Shown: positions 11,014 through 20,018, counted from the first letter of the stretch. The stretch is 44,864 nucleotides of DNA from Clostridiales bacterium (GCA_012800055.1 JAAZKA010000048.1:1-44864), one strand, 5' to 3'. Program-made: numbers and translations. The notes: generated by a model not told the origin, from the sequence alone.

Positions 11014-12719
11014 AGTGTTCCCTCCCGGATCAGCGGCTCGGTATCGGCGAGCAGCTTTCCCTCGCGGTAGGACGTCACGCCGGACGCCCGCACATCGTTG
11101 ATGAAGCGTTCGACGATCTCATCGCGTCCGGGCGCATCCTTGGGCATTCTTGCAACACGTACATAGCGCACCGACAGCCGCAGCTTCCGTACCCGTTTCA
11201 GGATTGTGTCATCGTCCGCGACGCGCTCGGCCTCGTTGAAGATGCTGTCGGCGGCGTCGAGCATCGCGTCGGGGAGATAGGGCGCGTCCGGGTTGTCGTA
11301 GATCCACATATGCGTATCGGGCGTAAACTGCGCGTGGATAAGGTCGATATACGCCTGCATGTACGCAGCGGCTTGACCGTAGTACGCGGTGAGGAATTCC
11401 GCTATACCGCGTTTTACGTCGAAGTCGGGGTTCCACAGGAGCTTCCCCACGATGTACTGCCGCAGAGCGTTCAGCTCTCCGGACTCGCGCGCGGAGTTGT
11501 TGCCCTCCTCGAAAATCCCCCGGACATTGTGCGCGATCATGAAGCGGATATTCGGCTGCAGCACGTACAGGTTCGCAAACGGCATCAGCGTATGCTTGAA
11601 GTTGACGATGTAATCCCAGACATACAGCCGTTTGCAGATGTTCGACCAGGCGCGCAGATCGTCGGCGAAGTTGCGCTTTTCGGCCGCAGGGAGGGAATCG
11701 TACCGGCTCGCAGCGCACACCTCCAGCGGATGCGCGAAGCAGCACTCGATGCTGCACAGCCGTACGCAGACATTTTCCCGCGGCTTTACATGCAGCGGCG
11801 GCGTGCGCGTGTACCTGTATGCCAGCGTGTCGATGAGGATATCGGGATAATCCTCCGCGATGTCTTCGGCGATTGCATTGACAAAGCGCAGCAGCGTCCC
11901 GGCGTGGCTGCCCTCGTATTCGTCCACCGCGCGGCAGCTCTCACAGGTGCAGTAGTTGAGCCAGTCGTTCTGCGAGACGGAGATGATGCGCGCCTCGGGA
12001 TGCGCCGTGATCCACTCCCGTACCTTCGCCTTCGCGATACGCAGCACGTCAGGGTTTGTCAGACAAAGCTGTGTCCGTCCGCCGACGCGAACGCCGTCCA
12101 CCTCGGAGAAGTACTCCGGATGCGTGTCAAACCACTCGGCGGGGTCGAGGATTTTATCGAAGCTGTGGACAAACGGATAGTACGCCATCTTGCCGCCGTG
12201 CTTTTCGGTGAGCTTTGCGTAACTTCCGTTGCTCATCAGCCGTGCGTGGAAGTCGCCGTCGTCGTAGCCTTTGAAATACGGTTCGCGGTACTCAAGCGGC
12301 GGGATGTACGTCCGGTCTATTTTCGGCATCGTCAGAACCTTCCGCTTCGGGATGACTCGCACGTCCTCAGTAAAGAAGCGGCACCCGAAGAGATCCTCCA
12401 GCAGCGCATAAACGCCGTACAGCGCGCCCCGAACGTCCGAGCCGAGGATATAGAGTGTATCACCCGAGGTCAGCAGCCGGTAACCCTCATACCCGAGCTT
12501 GTTCCAGTCAACAGGAAGGCCTTTGGTGCGGCGGTTTTTCCCCACAACCAGCTCGTGCGGCAACGGTTCCGTATTGTCGCGGACGACGGGAAACTCCGCG
12601 CCGGTGATTTCTTTGAGGAATGCGGCAAGCTCCCGCGCGGCATGTTCGACCGACGCGGACGGTTCCCGCGCGATTACGATTGTGTACCATGTTTTTCCGT
12701 TTGCGGCGAGTGTCAGCAT
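11001..12719 (-). CDS. DUF4838 glycosidase-like protein
   Basis: A 572-residue protein. The N-terminal 110 residues form the small alpha/beta domain shared by GH20 and GH67 enzymes (ARELAAFLKEITGAEFPV, then GYRLLTSGDTLYILG and GALYGVYALLEDLFGCRFF), followed by a TIM-barrel-like DUF4838 domain with SVSQNDWLNYCTC and YRYTRTPP. DUF4838 proteins are found in polysaccharide-use loci and are thought to be glycoside hydrolases, but the reaction is not established in what can be seen here. There is no signal peptide. The gene is the middle one of an operon: it follows the GDPD gene by 14 nt with a GAAAGGAG ribosome binding site and overlaps the GH2 gene. Confidence 0.85.
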   Translation of the reverse strand: MLTLAANGKTWYTIVIAREPSASVEHAARELAAFLKEITGAEFPVVRDNTEPLPHELVVGKNRRTKGLPVDWNKLGYEGYRLLTSGDTLYILGSDVRGALYGVYALLEDLFGCRFFTEDVRVIPKRKVLTMPKIDRTYIPPLEYREPYFKGYDDGDFHARLMSNGSYAKLTEKHGGKMAYYPFVHSFDKILDPAEWFDTHPEYFSEVDGVRVGGRTQLCLTNPDVLRIAKAKVREWITAHPEARIISVSQNDWLNYCTCESCRAVDEYEGSHAGTLLRFVNAIAEDIAEDYPDILIDTLAYRYTRTPPLHVKPRENVCVRLCSIECCFAHPLEVCAASRYDSLPAAEKRNFADDLRAWSNICKRLYVWDYIVNFKHTLMPFANLYVLQPNIRFMIAHNVRGIFEEGNNSARESGELNALRQYIVGKLLWNPDFDVKRGIAEFLTAYYGQAAAYMQAYIDLIHAQFTPDTHMWIYDNPDAPYLPDAMLDAADSIFNEAERVADDDTILKRVRKLRLSVRYVRVARMPKDAPGRDEIVERFINDVRASGVTSYREGKLLADTEPLIREGTLCAK

Positions 12720-12733
12720 GTCGTATGCTCCTT

Positions 12734-13600
12734 TCAGACGCGGCGCACCGGACGGCCCTTGTTCAGCTTTACCGTGTTGTCATAGCGCCGGGCGGGGAAG
12801 ATGCGCTCGAAAATGATCATTGGCGCGATCTTCGTCAGATTGTCGAACGTATTCTGGTCGGTCACCGTCCACGCGCAGGCGAGAGCTCCGAAAGCCGTCA
12901 CGCAGCGTTTGAAGTTCCGGTTGCCGAAGAATTCATAGTCATAGGCGATGAACTGCGGACGCCCGATGAAGTTGAACAGCAGGTTCTCGAGCATGAACTT
13001 TTTCAGCGCGGACATTTTCACATCGCGCAGATTCGTCGCGAGCTGTCCGCGCATGACCTGCTTTGCATGCCGCCGGAACCAGCCGAGCACACGCGGGTCA
13101 AACGACTCGATGCAGTACGCGCCCTGATAGTTCGAAAGCAGCGCATATGTCTTCTCACACAGCTGGTTGAGGTCATTCCCGGGCTTCAGCTCGACGATCA
13201 GCGGTACGGTCCCGCGGATGACGTCGAGCGCCTGGGCAAAGGTGGGGATGAAGTGTTCGGAGCCGGAGACACGCATTTTTGTCAGCTGCGCGGCGGTCAG
13301 CTCGTCTACGCGGCGGTCTATGCGGACAAGGCGCGTAAGGGTTTCGTCATGGAAGACGATGACCTCGCCGTCGGATGACAGGCGTACGTCCAGCTCGATG
13401 CCGTAGCCGTGGCGCGCGGCGACCTCGAAGGCCTCAAGGGTGTTTTCCGGGACGTTGTTGCGCGCGGAGTGCAGGCCTCTGTGGGCGTAGGCACGGCCGG
13501 AGAGCTTCTCTGCGGTGTCCGGATCAATCTTCCCCGGATAGAGAAGATACAGATAAATCCCCAAAATGACGGCTGCCGCGAGAATGATGTACCAAAGCAT
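12734..13600 (-). CDS. Membrane-anchored glycerophosphodiester phosphodiesterase
   Basis: A 288-residue GDPD-family protein with an N-terminal membrane helix (residues 2-20, WYIILAAAVILGIYLYLL) and the catalytic barrel behind it. Motifs are YAHRGLHS near 38, PENTLEAF near 50, the ELDVR metal site near 70 and FHDETL near 85. The track begins 25 codons earlier, but ATG 13600 is preferred: GAGGGG lies 10 nt before it and the hydrophobic helix then starts at once. It is first in the operon with the DUF4838 and GH2 genes. A role in releasing glycerol phosphate from glycerophosphoryl-decorated glycans would explain that company, but this is speculation. Confidence 0.88.
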   Translation of the reverse strand: MLWYIILAAAVILGIYLYLLYPGKIDPDTAEKLSGRAYAHRGLHSARNNVPENTLEAFEVAARHGYGIELDVRLSSDGEVIVFHDETLTRLVRIDRRVDELTAAQLTKMRVSGSEHFIPTFAQALDVIRGTVPLIVELKPGNDLNQLCEKTYALLSNYQGAYCIESFDPRVLGWFRRHAKQVMRGQLATNLRDVKMSALKKFMLENLLFNFIGRPQFIAYDYEFFGNRNFKRCVTAFGALACAWTVTDQNTFDNLTKIAPMIIFERIFPARRYDNTVKLNKGRPVRRV

Positions 13601-13646
13601 CGAAAATCGTCCCCTCATTCTGATCTCGTACACAGAGTATATACGC

Positions 13647-13675
13647 AGTATATAACAAAAATGCTCATTCGTCAA
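13647..13675 (-). promoter_or_regulatory. Promoter of the GDPD-DUF4838-GH2 operon
   Basis: On the minus strand TTGACG, a 17-bp spacer and TATACT end 47 bp before the ATG at 13600. No operator-like palindrome was seen nearby. Confidence 0.85.
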
Positions 13676-13724
13676 GAGCTGATTGCGGCAATATCAACAA
13701 AACAGAAAACTTCACCTTTTCCCG

Positions 13725-13753
13725 TTGAAATTTACGCGGATATGGTGTATAAT
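13725..13753 (+). promoter_or_regulatory. Promoter of the DUF1934-argS unit
   Basis: TTGAAA, a 17-bp spacer and TATAAT lie 39 bp before the ATG at 13792. It is divergent from the operon promoter at 13647-13675, about 50 bp apart. Confidence 0.85.
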
Positions 13754-13791
13754 GAGCAAAATCCAAAAATACTCAATGAAGGAGACGACAT

Positions 13792-14226
13792 ATGCGCCGT
13801 GACGTTTTGATCTCCCTGCGCGGACTGCCCGAAGCCGGAGGCGCGCCCGATGCGGTGCTGACCACCGCCGGACAGCTCTACCGTAAGAACGGCCAGTATT
13901 CCATCACCTACCGTGAGACCGATCTGACCGGGATGCCGGGCGTCACGACCACGCTCAAACTCGAGCCGGATCGTGTCACGCTCCAGCGCCGCGGACGTCA
14001 GAATGACTGCATGGTCTTTCGTCAGGGTGAGAAGCACTATACCCTCGGCGATATCGACGGCGAGCCGTTCACCGTCTCCATCGCCGCCAACCGCGTGCGG
14101 CAGAACCTCACCGACTCAGGCGGCGAGGTCGACATCGACTATACGCTCCAGTTCAACGACTCCATCGCCCGCAGCTCAAGGCTCCACGTCACGGTCGGGA
14201 CACGCGCACCGTCAGTGGATGCATAA
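13792..14226 (+). CDS. DUF1934 (YwiB-like) beta-barrel protein
   Basis: A 144-residue protein of the DUF1934/YwiB family, predicted as a small calycin-like beta barrel. Typical features are the opening with VLISLRG, the YRKNGQYSITYRETDLTGM strand pair near 30-50, and the C-terminal DIDYTLQFND. Function is unknown. In Bacillus the homologue ywiB also precedes argS, and the same order is seen here with a gap of 30 nt, which supports the assignment and suggests co-transcription. Confidence 0.88.
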   Translation: MRRDVLISLRGLPEAGGAPDAVLTTAGQLYRKNGQYSITYRETDLTGMPGVTTTLKLEPDRVTLQRRGRQNDCMVFRQGEKHYTLGDIDGEPFTVSIAANRVRQNLTDSGGEVDIDYTLQFNDSIARSSRLHVTVGTRAPSVDA

Positions 14227-14256
14227 CGGATACTTTTGTGATACAGGTGAACAGAT

Positions 14257-15948
14257 ATGAATTATAACCTTCTGGCCCGTGAGGAAGTCGGGAGGCTCGT
14301 TGAGGCGGCAGCGGTCAAGGCTGCGGCTGACGGCGCGCTGCCCGCAGCGGAGAATATCGCCTACATCGTCGAGATTCCCCGCGAGACCGCTCACGGCGAC
14401 TGGTCGACCAACTACGCGCTCGCGGCTGCCAAGCCCATGCGCATGTCTCCACGCAAGATCGCGGACGCCCTGACCGCACGCATCGACCTGACCGATACGT
14501 ACTTCGCGTCCGTTGAGGTCGCGGGCGCGGGATTCCTGAACTTCCGGCTCGGACCGAAGTGGTTCGCGAGCGTTCCGAAAACGATTCTCACCGAGGGCGC
14601 GGAGTTTGCCAAGTCCAAGGCCGCACATCCCGAGAAGATCATGGTCGAGTTCGTCTCCGCGAACCCCACGGGCCCGATGCACATGGGCAACGCGCGCGGC
14701 GGCGTTCTCGGAGACTGCCTGTCCGAAATCCTCACCTACACCGGCCACGACGTCTGGCGTGAGTTCCTCGTCAACGACGCGGGCAACCAGGTAGCGCTGC
14801 TGGGCGTATCGCTCGACGCGCGCTATCGGCAGAGTTTTCCCGAGACCGCCGACTTCCCGTTCCCGGACGACGGCTACCACGGAGAGGATGTCAAAGAGAT
14901 TGCCGCCGGGTTCAAAGCGGAATTCGGCGACGTGCGTACGATGCCCGAAGATGAGCGGCGCGAAAAGCTCGCACAGTATGCCTTGAAGCACAACATCGCC
15001 AACATGCGCCGTGACCTCGAGCGTTACGGCATCACCTACGACCGCTGGTTCCACGAGACCGAGCTGCACAACACGGGCTTCGTCGAGGATACCGTGAAGC
15101 TGCTGACGGAGAAAGGTCTGACCTACGAGAAGGACGACGCGCTTTGGTTCCGTACGACGGCATTCGACTCGAAGACACTGGCTATCCGGAAGGACGACGT
15201 CTTAAGGAAGAGCAACGGCTTTTACTCCTATTTCGCCGTCGACATCGCCTACCACCGCGACAAGTTCCTGGTGCGCGGGTTTGACCGCGTGATCAACCTG
15301 TGGGGCGCGGATCACCACGGACAGATCGCCCGCCTGAAGGCCGGAATGCAGGCCATCGGCGTCGATCCCGACCGGCTCGAGATCGTGCTGTTCCAGTTTG
15401 TCAACCTGATGCAGAACGGTGAGATCGTGCGTATGTCCAAGCGTACCGGACGCGCGGTATCGCTCTCCGATCTGCTCGACGACATCAGCGTGGATGCCGC
15501 GCGGTTCTTCTTTAACTCCCGACCGACCGACACGCGTCTGGACTTCGACCTCGACCTCGCCGTCCGCTCCGACTCCGAGAACCCGGTCTACTACGTACAG
15601 TATGCCCACGCGCGTATCTGCTCGCTGCTTGACAACCTGAGCAAGAACGGCGTGCCGGTGGACCCGAATGCCGACCTGTCGTGCCTGTCCTCGCCCGAGG
15701 AGACCGCGCTCATCCGTGCGCTCGCGGCGTTCCCGGACGAGCTGCTCACCGCCGCCGAGATGCGTGAGCCGTCGCGCGTCAACCGCTACCTCATCTCCGT
15801 CGCAGCCGACTTCCACCGCTTCTATAACGCCCATCGCATTCTCGGCACCGACGAAGCACCTGCCCGTGCCGTCCTCGCCGCCGCCGTCCGCGACGTCCTC
15901 AGGACCGGCCTCGGGATTATACGGGTTTCCGCTCCTACACACATGTAA
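14257..15948 (+). CDS. argS: Arginyl-tRNA synthetase
   Basis: A 563-residue class I synthetase that charges tRNA-Arg. An N-terminal Add1 domain occupies about 1-115. The ATP-binding HIGH motif is in NPTGPMHMGNARG near residue 135 and reads HMGN rather than HIGH. The Rossmann core contains the GADHHGQ motif near 350, the KMSKS-loop equivalent is MSKRTG near 393, and the anticodon-binding DALR domain follows from about 440 with VQYAHARICSLL. The product ends on the normal family length. It lies between DUF1934 and the processing protease in a tight plus-strand unit. Confidence 0.96.
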   Translation: MNYNLLAREEVGRLVEAAAVKAAADGALPAAENIAYIVEIPRETAHGDWSTNYALAAAKPMRMSPRKIADALTARIDLTDTYFASVEVAGAGFLNFRLGPKWFASVPKTILTEGAEFAKSKAAHPEKIMVEFVSANPTGPMHMGNARGGVLGDCLSEILTYTGHDVWREFLVNDAGNQVALLGVSLDARYRQSFPETADFPFPDDGYHGEDVKEIAAGFKAEFGDVRTMPEDERREKLAQYALKHNIANMRRDLERYGITYDRWFHETELHNTGFVEDTVKLLTEKGLTYEKDDALWFRTTAFDSKTLAIRKDDVLRKSNGFYSYFAVDIAYHRDKFLVRGFDRVINLWGADHHGQIARLKAGMQAIGVDPDRLEIVLFQFVNLMQNGEIVRMSKRTGRAVSLSDLLDDISVDAARFFFNSRPTDTRLDFDLDLAVRSDSENPVYYVQYAHARICSLLDNLSKNGVPVDPNADLSCLSSPEETALIRALAAFPDELLTAAEMREPSRVNRYLISVAADFHRFYNAHRILGTDEAPARAVLAAAVRDVLRTGLGIIRVSAPTHM

Positions 15949-15974
15949 AGTTCACTCGACTTCGGGGAGGGCTT

Positions 15975-17504
15975 ATGAAAAAATATATCGGACGTTCAGT
16001 CATCGGCATCCTGCTTGCGGTATGTATGCTGTGTTCGACGGCGTATGCGCTGCCGCCGGCAATCCGTGAGGGAAAGCTCGTCACGGCACAGACGCAGTTC
16101 GAGACCGCCGAACAGCTCGCGTATTATGTGCGGAAGCTGCACATCTACTCCGGCTTGAACGACAATCCGCTGCTGCGTACGTACCAAGCCGTCATGGAAA
16201 CGGATGAGGCACTCACGCCCAATCAGCTCCGCAGGGCAATCATCCGCTACTTCGGGAAAGATGCCGCCAACTGCGAGAAATTCCTCGATTCCATGCTCGA
16301 TCTCTATGATCCGTATACCAACCTCATGACGCCGGAGGAGTACGACGCCGCCTATCCCAAAAATTCCGACTTCAAGGGCATCGGCTTCACCTTCCGCGCC
16401 TACGGGCCGTTCCTGCTCATCACCAATGTCTATGAGGACTCCCCCGCCGGACGTGCCGGCATCCTCGAAGGCGACCTCATCGCGACCATCGCAGGACAAG
16501 ATATCCGGACGCTGACCGATGAAAAGCGCACCGCGCTGATGGAGAGTACGCGCGGCAAAGAGTTCCGCGTCGGGTTGTACCGTGAGGGTGAGGACGCGCT
16601 CATCAAGCTGACCATCATGCCCGGCAAGGTCGTCGTACCGTACATCGAGTACCGCATTCTCGACGGCGGCGTAGGTTATCTTTCGATCAACCGATTCGAC
16701 GGGGATACCTTCGCCGCGGATCTCGCCGGTGCGGTAGAGGCGTTCAAGACAGCCGGCATCACCGACCTGATCATCGACGTACGCAGCAATCCCGGCGGCA
16801 GCGTGGGGCAGCTTCTCACGGCCGTCAACGCTTTTGTACCTGAGAAGGGTAAGATCATCTTCTCCGAACAGAAGCGTGACAGCAAGTTTGCCCACTACAC
16901 CACCGGAGGCGGATATGACCCCGGCGAGATATATATCCTCATGAGCGGCAACAGCGCGTCATCGTCGGAGATATTCGCCGGCTCGCTGCGCGACATGGGT
17001 TACGCGACGCTCGTCGGTACGAAGTCCTTCGGCAAGGGCTGCGGACAGGCCGGCTACTATTTCGGCAACGAAATCCTTGTCATTACCTCCACCCAGGCAA
17101 TCCTTCCCGTGACCGGCGCCTATAACGGCGTCGGACTGACTCCGGACATCGAGGTCGAGAACGCAAAGATTTCCGTGGATGTCGACGGGCTGGCGGCGTT
17201 CACGTCGGCAAAGACCGTGACGAAGAAGTCTGACGCGGCGGATATCATGGCGCTTGAGCAGCGTCTGAAGCTGACGGGTTACCTGTTTGCGGACGCCGAC
17301 GGGATCTGGGATGACGCGACCACAAAGGCGATTGCGGATGTGTACCGCGCGCTGAACAGGAGCGTGTCGGACGGAGCCGATACGGTGCTGCTGGACGCGC
17401 TCGGCGTGATGGTCGAACGGCTGCGCAGTGCCTACCGCGATACCGACGCGGCTTTGGAGAAAATTCTTGTGTTGCTCGCCGAGCGGGATACGCCGGCGGC
17501 ATAA
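15975..17504 (+). CDS. S41 C-terminal processing peptidase with peptidoglycan-binding tail
   Basis: A 509-residue exported serine protease of the Ctp family. The signal peptide is residues 1-26 (KK, a hydrophobic core, then TAYA before the mature protein). A PDZ domain at about 125-200 contains the SPAGRAG ligand loop. The protease core follows with the DVRSNPGGS strand, the nucleophile Ser in SASSSEI and the general-base Lys in KSFGKG, at the spacing known from Tsp and CtpB. The last 85 residues form a peptidoglycan-binding-like helical domain (LEQRLKLTGYLFADADGIWD). It would act outside the membrane on envelope proteins; clostridial relatives include CtpB, which processes sporulation factors. 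Spacing to argS is 26 nt with a GGGAGGG ribosome binding site. Confidence 0.93.
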   Translation: MKKYIGRSVIGILLAVCMLCSTAYALPPAIREGKLVTAQTQFETAEQLAYYVRKLHIYSGLNDNPLLRTYQAVMETDEALTPNQLRRAIIRYFGKDAANCEKFLDSMLDLYDPYTNLMTPEEYDAAYPKNSDFKGIGFTFRAYGPFLLITNVYEDSPAGRAGILEGDLIATIAGQDIRTLTDEKRTALMESTRGKEFRVGLYREGEDALIKLTIMPGKVVVPYIEYRILDGGVGYLSINRFDGDTFAADLAGAVEAFKTAGITDLIIDVRSNPGGSVGQLLTAVNAFVPEKGKIIFSEQKRDSKFAHYTTGGGYDPGEIYILMSGNSASSSEIFAGSLRDMGYATLVGTKSFGKGCGQAGYYFGNEILVITSTQAILPVTGAYNGVGLTPDIEVENAKISVDVDGLAAFTSAKTVTKKSDAADIMALEQRLKLTGYLFADADGIWDDATTKAIADVYRALNRSVSDGADTVLLDALGVMVERLRSAYRDTDAALEKILVLLAERDTPAA

Positions 17505-17522
17505 AGGAAAGGAATAAAAATA

Positions 17523-17852
17523 ATGAGCGAGTATGGCAATGATTTCGTCGTCCTGAGCGACGAGGACGGCGTTGAGTCCGAGTTCGAGCATATGGATACG
17601 CTCGAGTACGAGGGTGTCACATATATGGCGTTCATCCCTGCGGAGATGTCGCTGCAGGAGGAGGCCGAGCTGGTCATTCTGAAGCTCGACGGCGAGGGGA
17701 CGGATGAGGAGGTACTCGTCTCGGTGGATGACGAGGAGCTTTTACAGAAGCTCTTTGACCTGTTCGTCGAACGCATTGACGAGGATGAGTTCTACGAGGA
17801 TACCGAGGATACGGAAGACGACGGGGACGACGATTCGTCGCAGGATCATTGA
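17523..17852 (+). CDS. DUF1292 family acidic protein
   Basis: A 109-residue cytoplasmic protein of the DUF1292/YrzB type, widespread in Firmicutes and of unknown function. The core (DFVVLSDEDG, HMDTLEYEGVTYMAFIPA, ELVILKL, DEELLQKLFDLFVERI) is typical. A C-terminal tail of about 25 residues is almost all Asp/Glu/Ser. It starts 18 nt after the protease and is followed by a terminator, closing the transcription unit. Confidence 0.9.
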   Translation: MSEYGNDFVVLSDEDGVESEFEHMDTLEYEGVTYMAFIPAEMSLQEEAELVILKLDGEGTDEEVLVSVDDEELLQKLFDLFVERIDEDEFYEDTEDTEDDGDDDSSQDH

Positions 17853-17873
17853 TCGGCTCTAACGGCGGCCGCG

Positions 17874-17913
17874 GACCGGCGCTCTCTGAAAAAGACAGCG
17901 CCGGTCTTCTTTT
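17874..17913 (+). terminator. Terminator closing the argS-DUF1292 unit
   Basis: GACCGGCGCT pairs with AGCGCCGGTC over 10 bp, followed by TTCTTTTA. Confidence 0.88.
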
Positions 17914-17947
17914 ATCCGGGAACACACGCCGGATTCGTAAAAAGCGC

Positions 17948-17976
17948 TTGCAATCCGGGGAGAACCGTTGTATAAT
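17948..17976 (+). promoter_or_regulatory. Promoter of the SPT-like/SDR gene run
   Basis: TTGCAA, a 17-bp spacer and TATAAT lie 60 bp before the ATG at 18036. It is the only clear promoter before the eight-gene plus-strand run to 25799. Confidence 0.85.
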
Positions 17977-18035
17977 AGATTCCAGAGCTGTGTGCGCATT
18001 CGCCACACTCCAAAACCAACACGGGGGGAAAAGCT

Positions 18036-19214
18036 ATGTCTCTTTTCACCAAATGCGTCGAGTTTACGACTGCACGCGACGTCAAAGCATCCGGTCTCTA
18101 CCCGTACTTCCATCTTCTCGAATCCCGGCAGGACACAACGGTCATCATGGAGGGCAAGCGCCGCATCATGCTCGGCTCCAACAACTACCTCGGCCTGACC
18201 GTCCATCCGGAAGTCATCGCGGCGTCGGTCGAAGCAACCGAACGCTACGGTACCGGCTGCTCCGGCTCCCGCTTTCTCAACGGCACCCTCGATTTGCACA
18301 TCGCCCTCGAACAGGAACTGGCGAAGTTCATGCGCGCTGAGAGTGCCATTACCTTTTCCACCGGTTTCCAGTCCAACCTTGCCATCATCTCCGCGCTCGT
18401 CGACCGCCACGACACGATCCTCTGCGACCGTGAGAACCACGCGTCCATCTATGACGGCTGCAGACTTTCCTTTGGCAAGACCTTGCGCTACCGTCACTCC
18501 GATATGGCCGACCTTGAGCGTCAGCTCAAGGAGCTGCCCTACGACGCGGGCAAGCTCATCATCACCGACGGCGTGTTCAGCATGAGCGGCGAAATTGCAA
18601 AGCTGCCGGACATCGTGACGCTCGCGAAGAAGTACAACGCTGCCGTCATGGTCGACGACGCCCACGGCTTCGGCGTCATCGGAGAGGGCGGACGCGGCAC
18701 CGCATCGTTTTTCCGCCTCGAAAACGAAGTCGACATCACGATGAGCACGTTCTCGAAGTCGTTGGCATCGCTCGGCGGATTCATGGTCGCAAAGGAATAC
18801 ATCGTTGACTACGTGCGCCACACGAGCCGGCCCTTTATCTTCAGCGCGTCGATTCCGCCGTCCGCTGCGGCTTCCGCACTTGCCGCTTTAAAGATCATCG
18901 AACGCGAGCCGGAACGCGTTGCGCGTCTGAAGACGTTGGCTTGCTATCTGCGAAATGGTCTGACCGAACGCGGCATCGCGCTCAAGGACAACGGCGGCGC
19001 CGATACGCCGATCGTACCGTTCTATACCTACGAAGTCGAGAAGACGCTCGTCAAGGCCAAGGAGCTTTTCGAAGCGGGCGTTTATGTCAATCCGGTGCTG
19101 CCGCCCGCAGCACCCGCCGGAGAGTGCCTGCTGCGTTCGAGCCTGATGGCGACGCATACCGAGACGCTGCTCGACGAGGCAATGGACATCATCCAAAAGG
19201 TAATGAAGCAATGA
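18036..19214 (+). CDS. Serine palmitoyltransferase-like alpha-oxoamine synthase
   Basis: A 392-residue PLP enzyme of the alpha-oxoamine synthase family, which condenses an amino acid with an acyl-CoA. Family residues are His135 (stacking on PLP), Asp207 in VDDAHGFG, and the PLP Lys241 in STFSKSLASLGG. The choice within the family rests on stretches I associate with bacterial serine palmitoyltransferase rather than KBL or BioF: SGLYPYF near 20, LGSNNYLGL at 46, GTGCSGSRFLNGTLDLH at 73-88, FSTGFQSNL at 107, and the C-terminal LLRSSLMATHT. No biotin or threonine-degradation genes are nearby. The next gene is a coupled reductase, as expected for 3-ketosphinganine formation and reduction. Glycine C-acetyltransferase or another amino-acid substrate (cysteate, alanine) remains possible. 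Confidence 0.82.
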   Translation: MSLFTKCVEFTTARDVKASGLYPYFHLLESRQDTTVIMEGKRRIMLGSNNYLGLTVHPEVIAASVEATERYGTGCSGSRFLNGTLDLHIALEQELAKFMRAESAITFSTGFQSNLAIISALVDRHDTILCDRENHASIYDGCRLSFGKTLRYRHSDMADLERQLKELPYDAGKLIITDGVFSMSGEIAKLPDIVTLAKKYNAAVMVDDAHGFGVIGEGGRGTASFFRLENEVDITMSTFSKSLASLGGFMVAKEYIVDYVRHTSRPFIFSASIPPSAAASALAALKIIEREPERVARLKTLACYLRNGLTERGIALKDNGGADTPIVPFYTYEVEKTLVKAKELFEAGVYVNPVLPPAAPAGECLLRSSLMATHTETLLDEAMDIIQKVMKQ

Positions 19215-20002
19215 CCCGCGCGGCAGACAATGTCCGCGTGGCGGTCATCACGGGGACGTCGTCGGGCATCGGACAGGCGTGCGCGCGGAAGTTCCTCAGC
19301 GAGGGCTTCCGCGTGTATGGACTGTCCCGGCGTCCCGGCGAGGGCATCCACATCGCCTGCGATGTCTCGGACGCGGAGAGCGTGAAAGCTGCGTTCCGGG
19401 AGATTGCCGCGCGGGAGGATTCCATCGACGTGCTTGTATGCAACGCGGGAATGGGCATCTCCGGCGCGGCGGCGTACGCGAAGCATTCGGATATCATGCG
19501 CATCTTCGGTGTCAACTGCATGGGTGTATTCTCCTGCGTGCGGGAAGCCTTGCCGCTTTTGCGCAAGGGCGCCCACATCGTGACGGTCAGCTCGGCGGCG
19601 GCGTACTTCGCCATCCCGTTCCAGGCGTACTACTCCGCGACGAAGTCTGCCGTGACCGCATATACCCAGGCGCTGCGGACGGAGCTTGCGGTGCTGGGGA
19701 TACGCGTCTGCTGCGTGATGCCCGGCGACGTGCATACCGGCTTCACCGACGCACGCCGCAAATCCGATGCCGGTGCCGAGGTTTATGGTCAGCGCATCGG
19801 GAAGAGCATCGCCGCAATGGAGAAGGATGAGCGCACCGGCATGTCCCCCGATCATGTCGCGGACGTGATTTATCGGCGCGCACAGCAGAAGAATCCGCCG
19901 CCTCTGACAACAGTCGGCGCGCTCTATAAGGTGTTCATCTTCCTCAACCGCCTGTTCCCGACGCGGCTGGTCGAATTCATCATCGCCCACATGTATTCCT
20001 GA
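19211..20002 (+). CDS. Short-chain dehydrogenase, possible 3-ketosphinganine-type reductase
   Basis: A 263-residue SDR. It has the cofactor motif TGTSSGIG near 15, NAG near 80, the catalytic Ser in VSSAAAY, and YYSATK with Tyr and Lys. The chosen ATG at 19211 overlaps the stop of the SPT-like gene (ATGA), so the ORF-track start at 18941 is discarded. The C-terminal 30 residues are hydrophobic ([14 protein letters not shown]...VEFIIAHMY) and could hold the protein at the membrane, as in lipid-modifying SDRs. Coupling to an SPT-like gene suggests it reduces that enzyme's 3-keto product; this is inference. Confidence 0.85.
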   Translation: MTRAADNVRVAVITGTSSGIGQACARKFLSEGFRVYGLSRRPGEGIHIACDVSDAESVKAAFREIAAREDSIDVLVCNAGMGISGAAAYAKHSDIMRIFGVNCMGVFSCVREALPLLRKGAHIVTVSSAAAYFAIPFQAYYSATKSAVTAYTQALRTELAVLGIRVCCVMPGDVHTGFTDARRKSDAGAEVYGQRIGKSIAAMEKDERTGMSPDHVADVIYRRAQQKNPPPLTTVGALYKVFIFLNRLFPTRLVEFIIAHMYS

Positions 20003-20018
20003 GAAGGGAGTTTTTCCC

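Noticed and set aside
11310-12785. 491-codon plus ORF
   Set aside because: It is the antisense shadow of the DUF4838 gene.
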